51,628 bases of DNA from the NCBI GenBank assembly GCA_964589825.1, contig CAZPUS010000020.1:1-51628 (forward strand). The letters are read 5' to 3'. This DNA comes from CAZPUS01 sp964589825. GTDB taxonomy: Bacteria > Fibrobacterota > Chitinivibrionia > Chitinivibrionales > WJKA01. Under the pieces are notes generated by a model. It made no database searches. It saw nothing but the letters and a program-made list of their open reading frames with translations, and was not told the origin of the DNA. Of the stretch, positions 25,985 through 34,872 are shown in pieces. The first letter of the stretch is position 1. Every line of letters begins with the position of its first letter. The position numbers were made by a program, and so were the translations under genes.

Positions 25985-26547
25985 CCTTTTTTATCTTTTG
26001 CAAAAGATGCTGCGTAGTGTCCACGGCGTCCGTTTTTGTACGGGCAATAGGTGTGGTGGTACTGATGTCGATAATTGCCGGTGGTATTTATTGCGCGCAT
26101 GCACCGCAGGCGGCCAGAATAGACATACGATATCAGCGGCTGTATTTCAGGTTTATCCCGCAATTCAGAACACTGCGGCATCATCCCGCCTGGCCCGGAG
26201 ATTCGGCAACCCGTACACTGCTTCACGAGGAACTCTATTCGCTAGGAGAAAAGATACGGTCGCGGCTTCTGGAAAAAGAGAAATCATACCCGTATACATG
26301 TGTACGTGATTCAGCCCGGGCAACGATGTATGCGACAATGTATGCAGATTCATTCGTTTTTTTCATGGATACACTTCGGGCCTACTATCGTACCAGGGTT
26401 GTTATGAGGTCCACTGATGACACGGTGCACCTTATCACACCGGTCGCTACCTCGACGCAGATTTATCAGGAAGGGTTCATTCCGGTTATTCGACGCATGG
26501 TGCGCGATTTTCCATACCAGGCGTATGTTGCGCATTTTTTACCATGA
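25981..26547 (+). CDS. Small membrane-anchored protein coupled to the metalloprotease
   Basis: This 188-residue protein has one N-terminal hydrophobic segment (about residues 15-40), so it is probably anchored in the inner membrane with the rest in the periplasm. I recognise no family. The region after the anchor is rich in Arg, Tyr and His with no obvious repeats. Its ATG overlaps the stop of the secreted metalloprotease by four bases, which indicates coupled translation and suggests a linked function. It could be a chaperone, inhibitor or processing partner, but nothing in the sequence decides. Confidence 0.75.
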   Translation: MTFFIFCKRCCVVSTASVFVRAIGVVVLMSIIAGGIYCAHAPQAARIDIRYQRLYFRFIPQFRTLRHHPAWPGDSATRTLLHEELYSLGEKIRSRLLEKEKSYPYTCVRDSARATMYATMYADSFVFFMDTLRAYYRTRVVMRSTDDTVHLITPVATSTQIYQEGFIPVIRRMVRDFPYQAYVAHFLP

Positions 26548-26803
26548 TGCGCGTCAAATACAGCCATGTTCCCTGCAAAGTTTTAAAAACCGATTTTTGT
26601 CTCTATGCTGCGGCAGACAAGAGATTGCAGGCCGATGTATCCATCGAGGGTTACGGCCGGGCGTCAAAAACATGACAGAAAACGCGGACAAATTTACATT
26701 TGGGGTGCGTCCCGATAGTATATTGCATTACAGCTATTCACGTATACATTTCTCATTATGGACTTAGTGCAAAGGTTACTATGAGTTAACAAGGAGAGAG
26801 GGT

Positions 26804-27988
26804 ATGGAGATTAATGTCAATGTATTTAACAGCTATGACGTGTATAAGATCGAAGGAAGTCTCAAAATAAGCGATATTCCCCATCTGACACCGCGGATAA
26901 ACGATCATCTGTTTTCCGAGCACACAAAACATCTGGTGCTTGATCTTTCAAATGTAAAGTACATCGATTCGAGTGGTATATGGCTGATCATAAATTCCAA
27001 CCGTCGGGTAAAAGAGCAGAACAGAAAGATGTACATACTCAATCCGTCTGACGATGTGATGGAGAGTCTGCGCAACGCAAAACTCGATGACAAGCTCCCT
27101 ATTATCCAGAGTTGTGATGAAATTCAGCAGGAGACGACACGGGATGCATTTGAAATGTATGCGCCCTATACCTATTCGGACGGTACCGAAGAAGCGTCGA
27201 GGCTGCGGCTTTCGTGCCCGATATGCGGATCGGATGAAGTGGTGGGCTATAATGTCGACTATCACTCTTTTATATGGGAATGGGACGGGGTCTCACCGTT
27301 CCCGAAGACAAAGGATAAGGAGAGTGGAAAACAGATCGATATCTTTAGCAACATTCCGGTGGTATGCGCCGACTGCTATATGAGCGGGATCGAGCCCGAC
27401 CTGTTCAATGTAATAGACCAGAAGGGAAATCTGGCGATAGGTTCCAGGGTTGATGAAGATTCCAAGGTGATGCTTTCAAAGTCGATAAAAAAACGAAAAT
27501 CTCTGCTTCAGGCACAAAAAATAGTTGTCGGTGACTCGTTTTTCCATCTTCCGCGTACACAGAAACAGCTCTACTGCATGTATTTGCTGGCGGAATTGTG
27601 TGCCCGCTCCCTTGTGGTAAATAAAAAAGCGGCTACGAATTTTACTATCGGCTACCTCAATTATCTTGCCATCAATTACTGTGACAGCGCAAGTGCGGTC
27701 AATGAGCATATCGAGAACTGTCGCACATGGCTCATGCAGGTGATCAACGAAAAAGAATCATACAATCCCCGGGAACTCGCTCAGTCCTATTTCATAATAC
27801 TCAACGCGTGTCTTCACATGGAAAAGAAAAACGAAGCAGCCCAGATATACAATCAGTTTACCGAAATGATAGAGGCTTTGCCGGTATCGGACGATAATGA
27901 ATCGAATACCCCGCAGTTCTGGTATACCCAGGCAAAGAAAATCTGGCAGCATGAAATACAGAACAAGGCACAGGAGCTTAAGGCATAA
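26804..27988 (+). CDS. STAS domain protein with a zinc ribbon and helical C-terminus
   Basis: This 394-residue cytoplasmic protein starts with an anti-anti-sigma STAS domain (about 1-110): V-L-D-L-S-N-V-K-Y-I-D-S-S-G-I-W, where Ser56 or Ser57 would be phosphorylated by an anti-sigma kinase. It is followed by a split zinc-ribbon-like element with Cys138/Cys141 (C-P-I-C) and Cys188/Cys191 (C-A-D-C). The remaining 190 residues are helical and TPR-like. STAS proteins normally work with an anti-sigma factor or a multi-part signalling complex; no RsbW-type kinase or PP2C phosphatase is in the window. AAGGAGAGAGGG precedes the ATG. The domain order is unusual and I do not know a named family for it. 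Confidence 0.8.
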   Translation: MEINVNVFNSYDVYKIEGSLKISDIPHLTPRINDHLFSEHTKHLVLDLSNVKYIDSSGIWLIINSNRRVKEQNRKMYILNPSDDVMESLRNAKLDDKLPIIQSCDEIQQETTRDAFEMYAPYTYSDGTEEASRLRLSCPICGSDEVVGYNVDYHSFIWEWDGVSPFPKTKDKESGKQIDIFSNIPVVCADCYMSGIEPDLFNVIDQKGNLAIGSRVDEDSKVMLSKSIKKRKSLLQAQKIVVGDSFFHLPRTQKQLYCMYLLAELCARSLVVNKKAATNFTIGYLNYLAINYCDSASAVNEHIENCRTWLMQVINEKESYNPRELAQSYFIILNACLHMEKKNEAAQIYNQFTEMIEALPVSDDNESNTPQFWYTQAKKIWQHEIQNKAQELKA

Positions 27989-28255
27989 GCAGTAGCTGTA
28001 TCGGTAAAATACGCCGTGGCGGTAGTATGCGGGTGTATGCCGGTATCGATGCAGTGTTCGGCAGGGTCTTTTTTAGGGGGCTGTATATTGGACGTTACCC
28101 GAACGATGAGTACATACCCAGTGGCAAAGAGTGTAAGTATTGCGCCACGGGGAGTGCTTCTCAGATGTGCAATGTAATGGATGATATGCAGTCCGTATCA
28201 GTAAATCCCATGCCCTTGAACCGACCGGTATAACGATAATGGCGTGACATCCTCA

Positions 28256-29203
28256 TTATGCATTTGTCAACCATATTTTTCGTGCATTGTGTACGGTTTT
28301 TTTCGAAACGGTATCATTGTACACCGAACTGAAACAGCGCAGCGCATTCGCACAGGTTGCACGTTCGGAACGTGATTGCGGGGCGGGGCATTCACTTAAA
28401 AGCTTATATGCATCGGCGTCGGCATCCATTCGTGCCTTCATGTACGATTGAATACAGCGGAGAAGGTAGCTGTCCGCACACAGTTCAAAACCACGATGGG
28501 GATTTTGAATGGTGTCAAGAAGATGCTGTGGTCCGTACAGCTCCCCCATGTGCAGAGTCCAGATCGTAAATTCGGAATTGGTATGTATGCGGCCCGAAGT
28601 GACGAGTCGGCGACGCAGCAGTTGTACGCTGGTTCCCTCTTTGCAGTGTATCGATATCAGTCTGTGCAGCGCGTGGGTATTTGTCGGATCGCGTTCGGTG
28701 AGTGTGTTCAGTGCCCGAATTGCCTGATCGATGTCGCCGTTTTGTTCATACAGTGACGCGAGATGCAGATAGGCAAAGTAATTGCCAGGATTAAGGATTA
28801 TCTCCTGTTCTCTGCATCGTGCAGCGCGTTCGATGTCACCGACACCTTCGTAACTTCCCGCAAGGCAGCGGTAAGGCTCACTGTTGCGATCGTTTATCGC
28901 AATCGCGGTCTGCAGCCACTCGATAGATTCCTGAAACACCAGGGCTTCTCTGTAGATTTCCCCGATGAGAATGCACACATCTGCAAGATCGTCGGTTATT
29001 TCCTCGTTTTTGTCCTCGATGCTTCCAAAAAAATCGACCATTCGTTCGAGCTGCCTTGTGGCAGTCTGCGGTTTGTTTTCCCGGGCAAGACGCCAGGCAT
29101 GCGAATGAATTTTTTCTCTGATATCGGTATATGCCTGCTGCATGGTTATGATCTCGTCACAAAGCCGAGCCAGATCATTCGATTTTGTTTTTTGTGATGA
29201 CAT
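28256..29203 (-). CDS. TPR-repeat protein
   Basis: This 315-residue soluble protein has no signal peptide. TPR units are visible at about residues 70-190: D-V-C-I-L-I-G-E-I-Y-R-E-A, EPYRCLAGSYEGVGDIERAA and YFAYLHLASLYEQNGDIDQA. The C-terminal third is helical without clear repeats. It is a probable scaffold; nothing indicates its partner. It begins 13 bases after the exported hypothetical protein ends, on the same strand, so it may be the last gene of the glycoside hydrolase operon. Confidence 0.85.
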   Translation of the reverse strand: MSSQKTKSNDLARLCDEIITMQQAYTDIREKIHSHAWRLARENKPQTATRQLERMVDFFGSIEDKNEEITDDLADVCILIGEIYREALVFQESIEWLQTAIAINDRNSEPYRCLAGSYEGVGDIERAARCREQEIILNPGNYFAYLHLASLYEQNGDIDQAIRALNTLTERDPTNTHALHRLISIHCKEGTSVQLLRRRLVTSGRIHTNSEFTIWTLHMGELYGPQHLLDTIQNPHRGFELCADSYLLRCIQSYMKARMDADADAYKLLSECPAPQSRSERATCANALRCFSSVYNDTVSKKTVHNARKIWLTNA

Positions 29204-29216
29204 TGATGCTAATCCG

Positions 29217-30563
29217 TTAATCTGATATATCGCCGTGGATTTTATTCAGCTTGTTGGTAAATATACGTGTTCCCGCACGTAGCCGACAGTGAGAGAGGAG
29301 TGCATTGGTGCGTGTGTGTAATGATGCAGGTCCCTGCCGGGAAAAAACCACCCAGTTTGTTATCAGGTATGTGCCCCGCGCAAGATCGTTTAGTTGCAGG
29401 CGATACCCGCAATGTGACGCGTCAAAACGCGTATGGTCGCTTCTAAAAACAAAAGAGCTTTTATCACCGGGACAGGAGGAATCGATGCTGCTGCGTACAA
29501 CCCATCCGAACCCTTTCCTGTTGTTGTGGATACTCCACATGGTTTCATAGGGAGATATACGCAGAATGGTATCTACCGGCCTGTGGAAGGGGATGTCGAA
29601 TTTGATATTTTCTCCGGGTATGTGAAATGCGAGCGTACCGGGGGAGGAAGATATTACCGGGGTCATTTCGATCCAGGCACGACTGCAGAATGTACCAAGC
29701 CGGACAGGTAGTCTGGTATACACAGGGACACGTACGATGGCCGGATAACAAATCTGATTGACGGCGGCCCTGTTTTGTGCCACCCCGGGAGCGAGTTTGA
29801 GATAAAAATCTCCGCGCCGGATAAGGCGAATCGGTCCGCATTTATATCGTGTAACCGTGCAGTGAATGCTTTGTTCATCATACGTAACCGGAATAAGACC
29901 CCATAAAAGACTGACGCGGATTTTAATGCGCAGACGGTCAATCCACATGTCATAAGAAGAAGCTTCGGGCATTTTTAGCCCCGCCTTTACAAAATGGAAT
30001 CGCTTTTTTTCAAATTGTGCGGTATAAAAGGGTGTGGATACAATTTCTTTATCGGCATCATAGTCAATATACTTCTTTGTGGAACGTGCTGCGTCCGGGG
30101 CTGCACAAATATATACCCGCCAGTTTTGTGCGGAAGCTGCGGTCGAGGAGACGGCAATACCGTCCGGGCAATTTTGCGGTGCCGACGTGTCGCAGGGATG
30201 TTCGACCGTGCAGTCCTGTGACAGAAATACAAGCTCGTCATTGGCGTCGAAGCGACCGTTGCCTTTATGGTCGTTGGGCGCACTGCCGTGTGTGCAGATA
30301 TACTCGCCGTCGGCATTCACCTCGTCTATCTGAAACACGACCGGGGCGCCCCGGGTATCAAATACCCGCAGGTGGGCGACAGGGGTCCCGAGAAGCGAGG
30401 GAAGCATCCGGCCGGTTATGACGATCGGTTCCGCACACGCACTATGCCATAGAGCCGTCACCGCGAGTAGCCATATCGGAACGCTGAGCGCCCGGAGACC
30501 CCTGGCTGCATTGTATGACCTGTCCGTGTTCATACCATGGCGAACCGTAGCGCGTTGCTTCAT
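29217..30563 (-). CDS. Exported protein of unknown function, coupled to the glycoside hydrolase
   Basis: This protein of 448 residues (or 438 if translation starts at the second methionine, codon 11) has a hydrophobic signal (L-S-V-P-I-W-L-L-A-V-T-A-L-W) ending near A-C-A. The mature part has an N-terminal beta-rich domain with a short D-x-N/G-rich stretch (H-K-G-N-G-R-F-D-A-N-D-E-L-V-F) that looks like a calcium or dockerin-type loop. A longer beta domain with paired cysteines follows. No catalytic motif is recognised. Its first ATG overlaps the stop of the glycoside hydrolase by four bases (ATGA), so they are translated together. The function may be linked to the same polysaccharide, but this is inference. 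Confidence 0.78.
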   Translation of the reverse strand: MKQRATVRHGMNTDRSYNAARGLRALSVPIWLLAVTALWHSACAEPIVITGRMLPSLLGTPVAHLRVFDTRGAPVVFQIDEVNADGEYICTHGSAPNDHKGNGRFDANDELVFLSQDCTVEHPCDTSAPQNCPDGIAVSSTAASAQNWRVYICAAPDAARSTKKYIDYDADKEIVSTPFYTAQFEKKRFHFVKAGLKMPEASSYDMWIDRLRIKIRVSLLWGLIPVTYDEQSIHCTVTRYKCGPIRLIRRGDFYLKLAPGVAQNRAAVNQICYPAIVRVPVYTRLPVRLGTFCSRAWIEMTPVISSSPGTLAFHIPGENIKFDIPFHRPVDTILRISPYETMWSIHNNRKGFGWVVRSSIDSSCPGDKSSFVFRSDHTRFDASHCGYRLQLNDLARGTYLITNWVVFSRQGPASLHTRTNALLSHCRLRAGTRIFTNKLNKIHGDISD

Positions 30564-32851
30564 TCTCTTGTCAAGCGAAAGAGAAATATGGGTTTATCCT
30601 CCGGTACAACGAGTTCGGGTATACCGTCTTCGTTTTCGGATATCGTTCCGGAAGCGACTTCCCGGAGGTGCCAGTCCAATGCACTGTAGCGCATCCCTTT
30701 ACACATGGGCAGCTCCACCCTCGCTCCAACACGGCATACGAGTACCTCTGCGCCTTTGGGGTTGGTCACCGCGTTCAGATCGAGCGCCCACTCCTTGAAC
30801 CAGCTTCCCGCATGCTGAGCGAGTGTGTCGTGGTCGATCTCAAAGCCGGCATTGAAGCTCGTGCTTACAAGAGATACATATGCGGTATCTGTTTCAGCAA
30901 GCGGCCTGTCATCGGTGGAGACTATACTGAATTCACAATACTTTTCGTCTTCGGTTACCGGATAGGGCATACCCTCGGGATTGTTGAACACGACATCTTT
31001 GAGTGTGACCCCGTTGTTAAAGCGCAGGACACTGTCGTAATTGGCCAGAAATCCGCAGAACATCGCGGTGCCCGGTGCATCGAATACAAGGCCCCCGCGC
31101 TGCCAGTCGTGACTTATCTGTGGTGTCGGTTCAACGGGACAAGGCTCGAAAATACCGCGTCCCTTGATACGCGGTCCCTCGACAACCACTTTTTTATCGA
31201 GGGTTGAATCTATAAAAAGCCGCATGCCGTAGCGGTAGGTGGTAGGCACGAACATCTCTCCGGTTTCACCATAGCCGTTCATATCCCAGCTGTACAGACT
31301 CGGTGCGCCAAAAGTGAAAGTCGTGGGATTTTCGGGAGGATGCAGGTGACCGTTTTTGAATATTTCGGCCGCTGCGGTCATTGCGGATTGCTGTACCTCG
31401 TCGTACTGGAAATGATACCCCTGTGTCGGATGGCTTGACTTCGGATAATTGAGTGGTTTTGCCCAGGGAAGAGAATCGGCGGTGTCGGGTGCAAAGCCCC
31501 AGTAGTGCCAGGTAATGATGTCCCAGTCCTGTATAGCCGCACACCGCACCAGATTCATGGGGTAGTCCGCACGGTATTTGGCGGGTTTCATGATCTGGGT
31601 TTCATACACGAAGAATGGCTTATCGGGCGCCTTGTTCTGTTCAAGCCAGGGATCGATCCAGCTGATTTTTGGCAGTTCTTCGAGCATGCTCATCCACGGA
31701 AAGCGTTTGTGCGTGGAATCGGGAGTGAACGCACCGTTAAAGTAGGAATCATGGGAGACCGCATCGGCATGCTGCTGCATAAACTGCGTCTGAAGTCCCC
31801 AGCCGACGCCGTTGTCCCAGACCGTAGGTGCAAGACGTACGCTTTTTCCGGTTTTTTCAATTTCGTTTTCCTGCTCCTGTTTATGAGAAAGCCATATGTG
31901 CAGCAGGAAACGTACCACGTCAGCCCCGCGCCTGTCGTTGAAGTCACGATGGCTGTAATTGCTCTTTTTACTTCCTTCGGCAACGCCAACCCCGAGCGAA
32001 GCCGCCTGTTTATCGGTTATTTCCCCCAGAAGCGGCGCAAGGAGGATGTTTTGCTTTTTCAGGTCTTCTCCGGGGATACAATTGCCCATCCATTCCCGGC
32101 TCAGCGCCTTGTGTGTGTCATATCTGTTTTGTAGCCATTCGTTCCACTGCTGCTGAAGAGAACGGGTAAACCAGGTCGGCATATCGAGGTACTGGCCGCG
32201 CTTCATTTCATGAAACCACCACTCTTCGTTGGAAAGCTCCCATACCGCGAATACCGGATCGTCTGCATATCGATACCCTGTATACTGATTTTTATGATTC
32301 AGGATCTCTTTCATTCGCTCAATACCGAGACGGTGAATGCGTTCATCCCAGTAGCGTGCATGGTTATTTCTGATCGTTTTATGAGAAAGTTTCTGTACCG
32401 CCTTTTTCCATTCTTCTTTGTCGGCCCCCTGTGGCACGATGTCTGCATCAGAGGGGGATATCTCACCCAGACGATTGAGCCCTGCATACCATATTTTCAT
32501 CCCCTTTTGTGCGCAGCACCATACAAAGTGGTCGATCAGATCGCCTCTGCTGCCGTCCCCTTTGGTATAGTCGTGCGGTTTTTCCCAGAAGCGTACCATG
32601 TTGAATCCAAGATCGTGAAGACGCGAAACAACGATACGGTTTTCTGCATGATTCTTTCCTATATTTGCACCAGTCGTGGCCCAGAAACGAACTCGTTTCC
32701 CGTGAAGCTCTATATGCCCGTCTTTTACCGTCACGTATTTGCTGTTATCCGGAAGTTGCGTTTTTTTTGCATGGACACCTACGGTTAGACTACTTAGTAA
32801 AACTCCCGCACACAACCCGCAGCGGATAATGGATCGTCGGTTAAAAGGCAT
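30560..32851 (-). CDS. Secreted clan GH-A (GH5-like) glycoside hydrolase
   Basis: This 763-residue protein has a signal peptide (M-P-F-N-R-R-S-I-I-R-C-G-L-C-A-G-V-L-L) and a TIM-barrel glycosidase domain. It begins with R-V-R-F-W-A-T-T-G-A-N and G-F-N-M-V-R-F-W-E, typical of cellulase-like clan A enzymes. Candidate catalytic residues are the acid/base Glu209 in W-E-L-S-N-E-E-W and the nucleophile Glu417 in F-F-V-Y-E-T-Q. A C-terminal beta region (about residues 560-763) follows. The substrate is not readable; beta-mannan, beta-glucan and related polymers are possible. The ATG at 32851 is preceded by GGGGAG eight bases away; an earlier in-frame start would put extra residues before the signal peptide. 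A short repeat derivative lies 36 bases upstream. Confidence 0.8.
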   Translation of the reverse strand: MPFNRRSIIRCGLCAGVLLSSLTVGVHAKKTQLPDNSKYVTVKDGHIELHGKRVRFWATTGANIGKNHAENRIVVSRLHDLGFNMVRFWEKPHDYTKGDGSRGDLIDHFVWCCAQKGMKIWYAGLNRLGEISPSDADIVPQGADKEEWKKAVQKLSHKTIRNNHARYWDERIHRLGIERMKEILNHKNQYTGYRYADDPVFAVWELSNEEWWFHEMKRGQYLDMPTWFTRSLQQQWNEWLQNRYDTHKALSREWMGNCIPGEDLKKQNILLAPLLGEITDKQAASLGVGVAEGSKKSNYSHRDFNDRRGADVVRFLLHIWLSHKQEQENEIEKTGKSVRLAPTVWDNGVGWGLQTQFMQQHADAVSHDSYFNGAFTPDSTHKRFPWMSMLEELPKISWIDPWLEQNKAPDKPFFVYETQIMKPAKYRADYPMNLVRCAAIQDWDIITWHYWGFAPDTADSLPWAKPLNYPKSSHPTQGYHFQYDEVQQSAMTAAAEIFKNGHLHPPENPTTFTFGAPSLYSWDMNGYGETGEMFVPTTYRYGMRLFIDSTLDKKVVVEGPRIKGRGIFEPCPVEPTPQISHDWQRGGLVFDAPGTAMFCGFLANYDSVLRFNNGVTLKDVVFNNPEGMPYPVTEDEKYCEFSIVSTDDRPLAETDTAYVSLVSTSFNAGFEIDHDTLAQHAGSWFKEWALDLNAVTNPKGAEVLVCRVGARVELPMCKGMRYSALDWHLREVASGTISENEDGIPELVVPEDKPIFLFRLTRE

Positions 32852-32886
32852 CAAAGCTTCTCCCCGGTTAGTATGGTGATGTAAGA

Positions 32887-32940
32887 CCTGAAGTGAGCGT
32901 GTTAATTTGCGAAAGCAGCTGCACAACCGCTTAATTCAGG
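32887..32940. repeat. Short derivative of the palindromic repeat (E)
   Basis: This 54-base element starts CCTGAAGTGAGCGTGTTAAT and ends AACCGCTTAATTCAGG. It has both ends of the dispersed repeat but most of the interior is deleted, leaving GCAGCTGC at the middle. It lies directly upstream of the ribosome binding site of the secreted glycoside hydrolase, inside its probable leader or promoter. Confidence 0.7.
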
Positions 32941-32981
32941 TGAGACTATATTCAGACAGAAAATATACAATATGTTTTAAC

Positions 32982-33016
32982 AAAGGCCCGGATCTCGAGG
33001 GAGATCCGGGCCTTTT
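32982..33016 (-). terminator. Rho-independent terminator after degP
   Basis: AAAGGCCCGGATCTC pairs with GAGATCCGGGCCTTTT around a four-base loop. On the minus strand the stem is followed by TTTGTTAAAA. It lies 40 bases after the degP stop. Confidence 0.88.
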
Positions 33017-33055
33017 GTACACGAGAGCAAAAAACGGTGACCATAAACGAACGCG

Positions 33056-34657
33056 TTATTCCACACGCATACTCACATAAAGCGTATGAGATCCGCGTTG
33101 CACCAGAAATGCGATGGCGTCACCTTTTTCGACTTTTTCAATCGCCTTTTCAAAGTCGTTTTTGTCTTTAACACCATAGCGCGCTCTGCTGACGATAACC
33201 TGCATGATTACGTCTCCGGGACGGAGTCCTTCCCGGGCTGCGGTGGAGTAGCGATCCATATCATCGATCACAACGCCCTCGATACCTGAAGGCAGATCGA
33301 ATTTTTCCTGCACCTCTTTGGTAATGTTCTGCACCGAGAACCCGAGCGTATTCATGATAGAGGTATACCCTTTCGATTCTTCCTCATCGGGAGTCTGTTT
33401 GGTGTCCGCCTTCTCTTCGTCGCCGGGGCGCTGCACCACGTTGACCTTGAATGTTTTCTTTTTGCCGTCCCGCAGTACGGTTACCGGGACGGTGGTACCC
33501 GGCTTTATCGAGGCGACGATATTAAGGAGTTCACTCACTTTGTCAACCTTTTTGTCGTCAATTGAAATGATTACATCGCCGCGTGTTATACCCGCTTTGG
33601 CTGCCGGTGCATCCTCCATCGCTTCTGCAACGAGTACTCCTTCGGTATCTTCGTCTATTCCCATCGCCTCAAAGGTCGATGGTTTCGCATTCTGTATCAT
33701 CACCCCAAGATAGCCCCGTTTCACCTCACCCTCGTAAATAAGATCTTTCATGATCCACTTCGCCATGTTAATCGGGATGGCGAATCCGATGCCCATACTG
33801 CCGCCGGTGCGGGTAAATATCATGGTGTTAATGCCGATAACCTCGCCTTCTATGTTTACCAGCGCACCGCCCGAATTTCCGGGGTTGATCGCCGCATCGG
33901 TCTGTATAAAATTCTGATTTTTATAGCTGCGAGAATGCATGACGTTTGTCCGGCCCAGGGCGGAGACAATGCCGGAGGTTACCGTTGAATGGAACGTAAA
34001 CGGGCTGCCGATCGCCATAACCCAGTCACCGGGACGCAGATTGTCCGAGTTGCCCAGTGTCGCCACATCGAGACCCTTCACCTCTTCGGTCAGTTTGATG
34101 ACCGCAAGATCGCTGGGCTCGTCTTTGCCGACCACTTTGGCTTCCACCTGGCGATCATCGCTGAAGCGGACCTCTATCTCATCCGCACCTTTGATCACAT
34201 GATAATTGGTAAGAATATAGCCCTCTTTGGATACGATGACACCAGAGCCGATCCCTCTTTTTCGCCGTTCTTCTTTGCGCATCTGCGGCTGACGTCTTTG
34301 TCGTGGAACTCCGAAAAACTCCTCGAAGGGATTGCTTCCAAAGGGAGAGTCTTCGAAAAAACGATAGAGTGGGTTCTGCCCGATCACCACGGTATCGATT
34401 TTGGTCAGGATGACGGAGACTACCGCAGGACGCACATCGTCCGCAATATCGGCAAAGAGGTGTTTGAAACTCTCCACTGCAGGAGATACCGCCTCCTTTT
34501 GCTCTTTTTTTTCTTTTCCGAAGGTGATACTCCCCGGTTCGGGTCTGTCACCCGCGGAGTCGGCAAATGAAAATTTACAGTTGGCGAAAAAGATCGCAGC
34601 AGCAATCATCGAAAGGGAAAGTGAAACAGAGAGCACATGTTTCATTCGAGTGCGCAT
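33056..34657 (-). CDS. degP: DegP/HtrA-type periplasmic serine protease
   Basis: This 533-residue envelope protease and chaperone has an N-terminal signal; the F-F-A-N-C near residue 27 could be a lipobox. The catalytic triad is His153 (T-N-Y-H-V), Asp183 (S-D-L-A-V) and Ser262 (P-G-N-S-G-G-A). Two PDZ domains follow (about 310-400 and 440-530), each with the glycine-leucine-type carboxylate loop region. The LA-loop region around F-E-E-F-F-G-V-P is typical of DegP/DegQ. AAAGGAGG lies seven bases before the ATG. A terminator follows. It probably handles misfolded exported proteins. Confidence 0.95.
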   Translation of the reverse strand: MRTRMKHVLSVSLSLSMIAAAIFFANCKFSFADSAGDRPEPGSITFGKEKKEQKEAVSPAVESFKHLFADIADDVRPAVVSVILTKIDTVVIGQNPLYRFFEDSPFGSNPFEEFFGVPRQRRQPQMRKEERRKRGIGSGVIVSKEGYILTNYHVIKGADEIEVRFSDDRQVEAKVVGKDEPSDLAVIKLTEEVKGLDVATLGNSDNLRPGDWVMAIGSPFTFHSTVTSGIVSALGRTNVMHSRSYKNQNFIQTDAAINPGNSGGALVNIEGEVIGINTMIFTRTGGSMGIGFAIPINMAKWIMKDLIYEGEVKRGYLGVMIQNAKPSTFEAMGIDEDTEGVLVAEAMEDAPAAKAGITRGDVIISIDDKKVDKVSELLNIVASIKPGTTVPVTVLRDGKKKTFKVNVVQRPGDEEKADTKQTPDEEESKGYTSIMNTLGFSVQNITKEVQEKFDLPSGIEGVVIDDMDRYSTAAREGLRPGDVIMQVIVSRARYGVKDKNDFEKAIEKVEKGDAIAFLVQRGSHTLYVSMRVE

Positions 34658-34872
34658 ACTATCCTCCTTTGGGATATAAAAAAAAGATGATCGGCAGTAT
34701 TTCCCGGTTTCATGTCGTTAGTGAGGGGGGCCGGTATTAATTACGGCCATTCCTCCTCAGATCTCCGCCTGTACCATGACGCTACTCTTTGTCCGGAAGA
34801 GAAAAGAAAGTGTAATATGAGACTACGGATATAGTCGCTGAATATTGAGAAGGCGTTTCGCGGCCGGCGAGA

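Noticed and set aside
28027..28233. A 68-codon plus-strand frame with a C-x2-C pair
   Set aside because: It has no Shine-Dalgarno sequence and no match I recognise; one C-x2-C alone is weak evidence.
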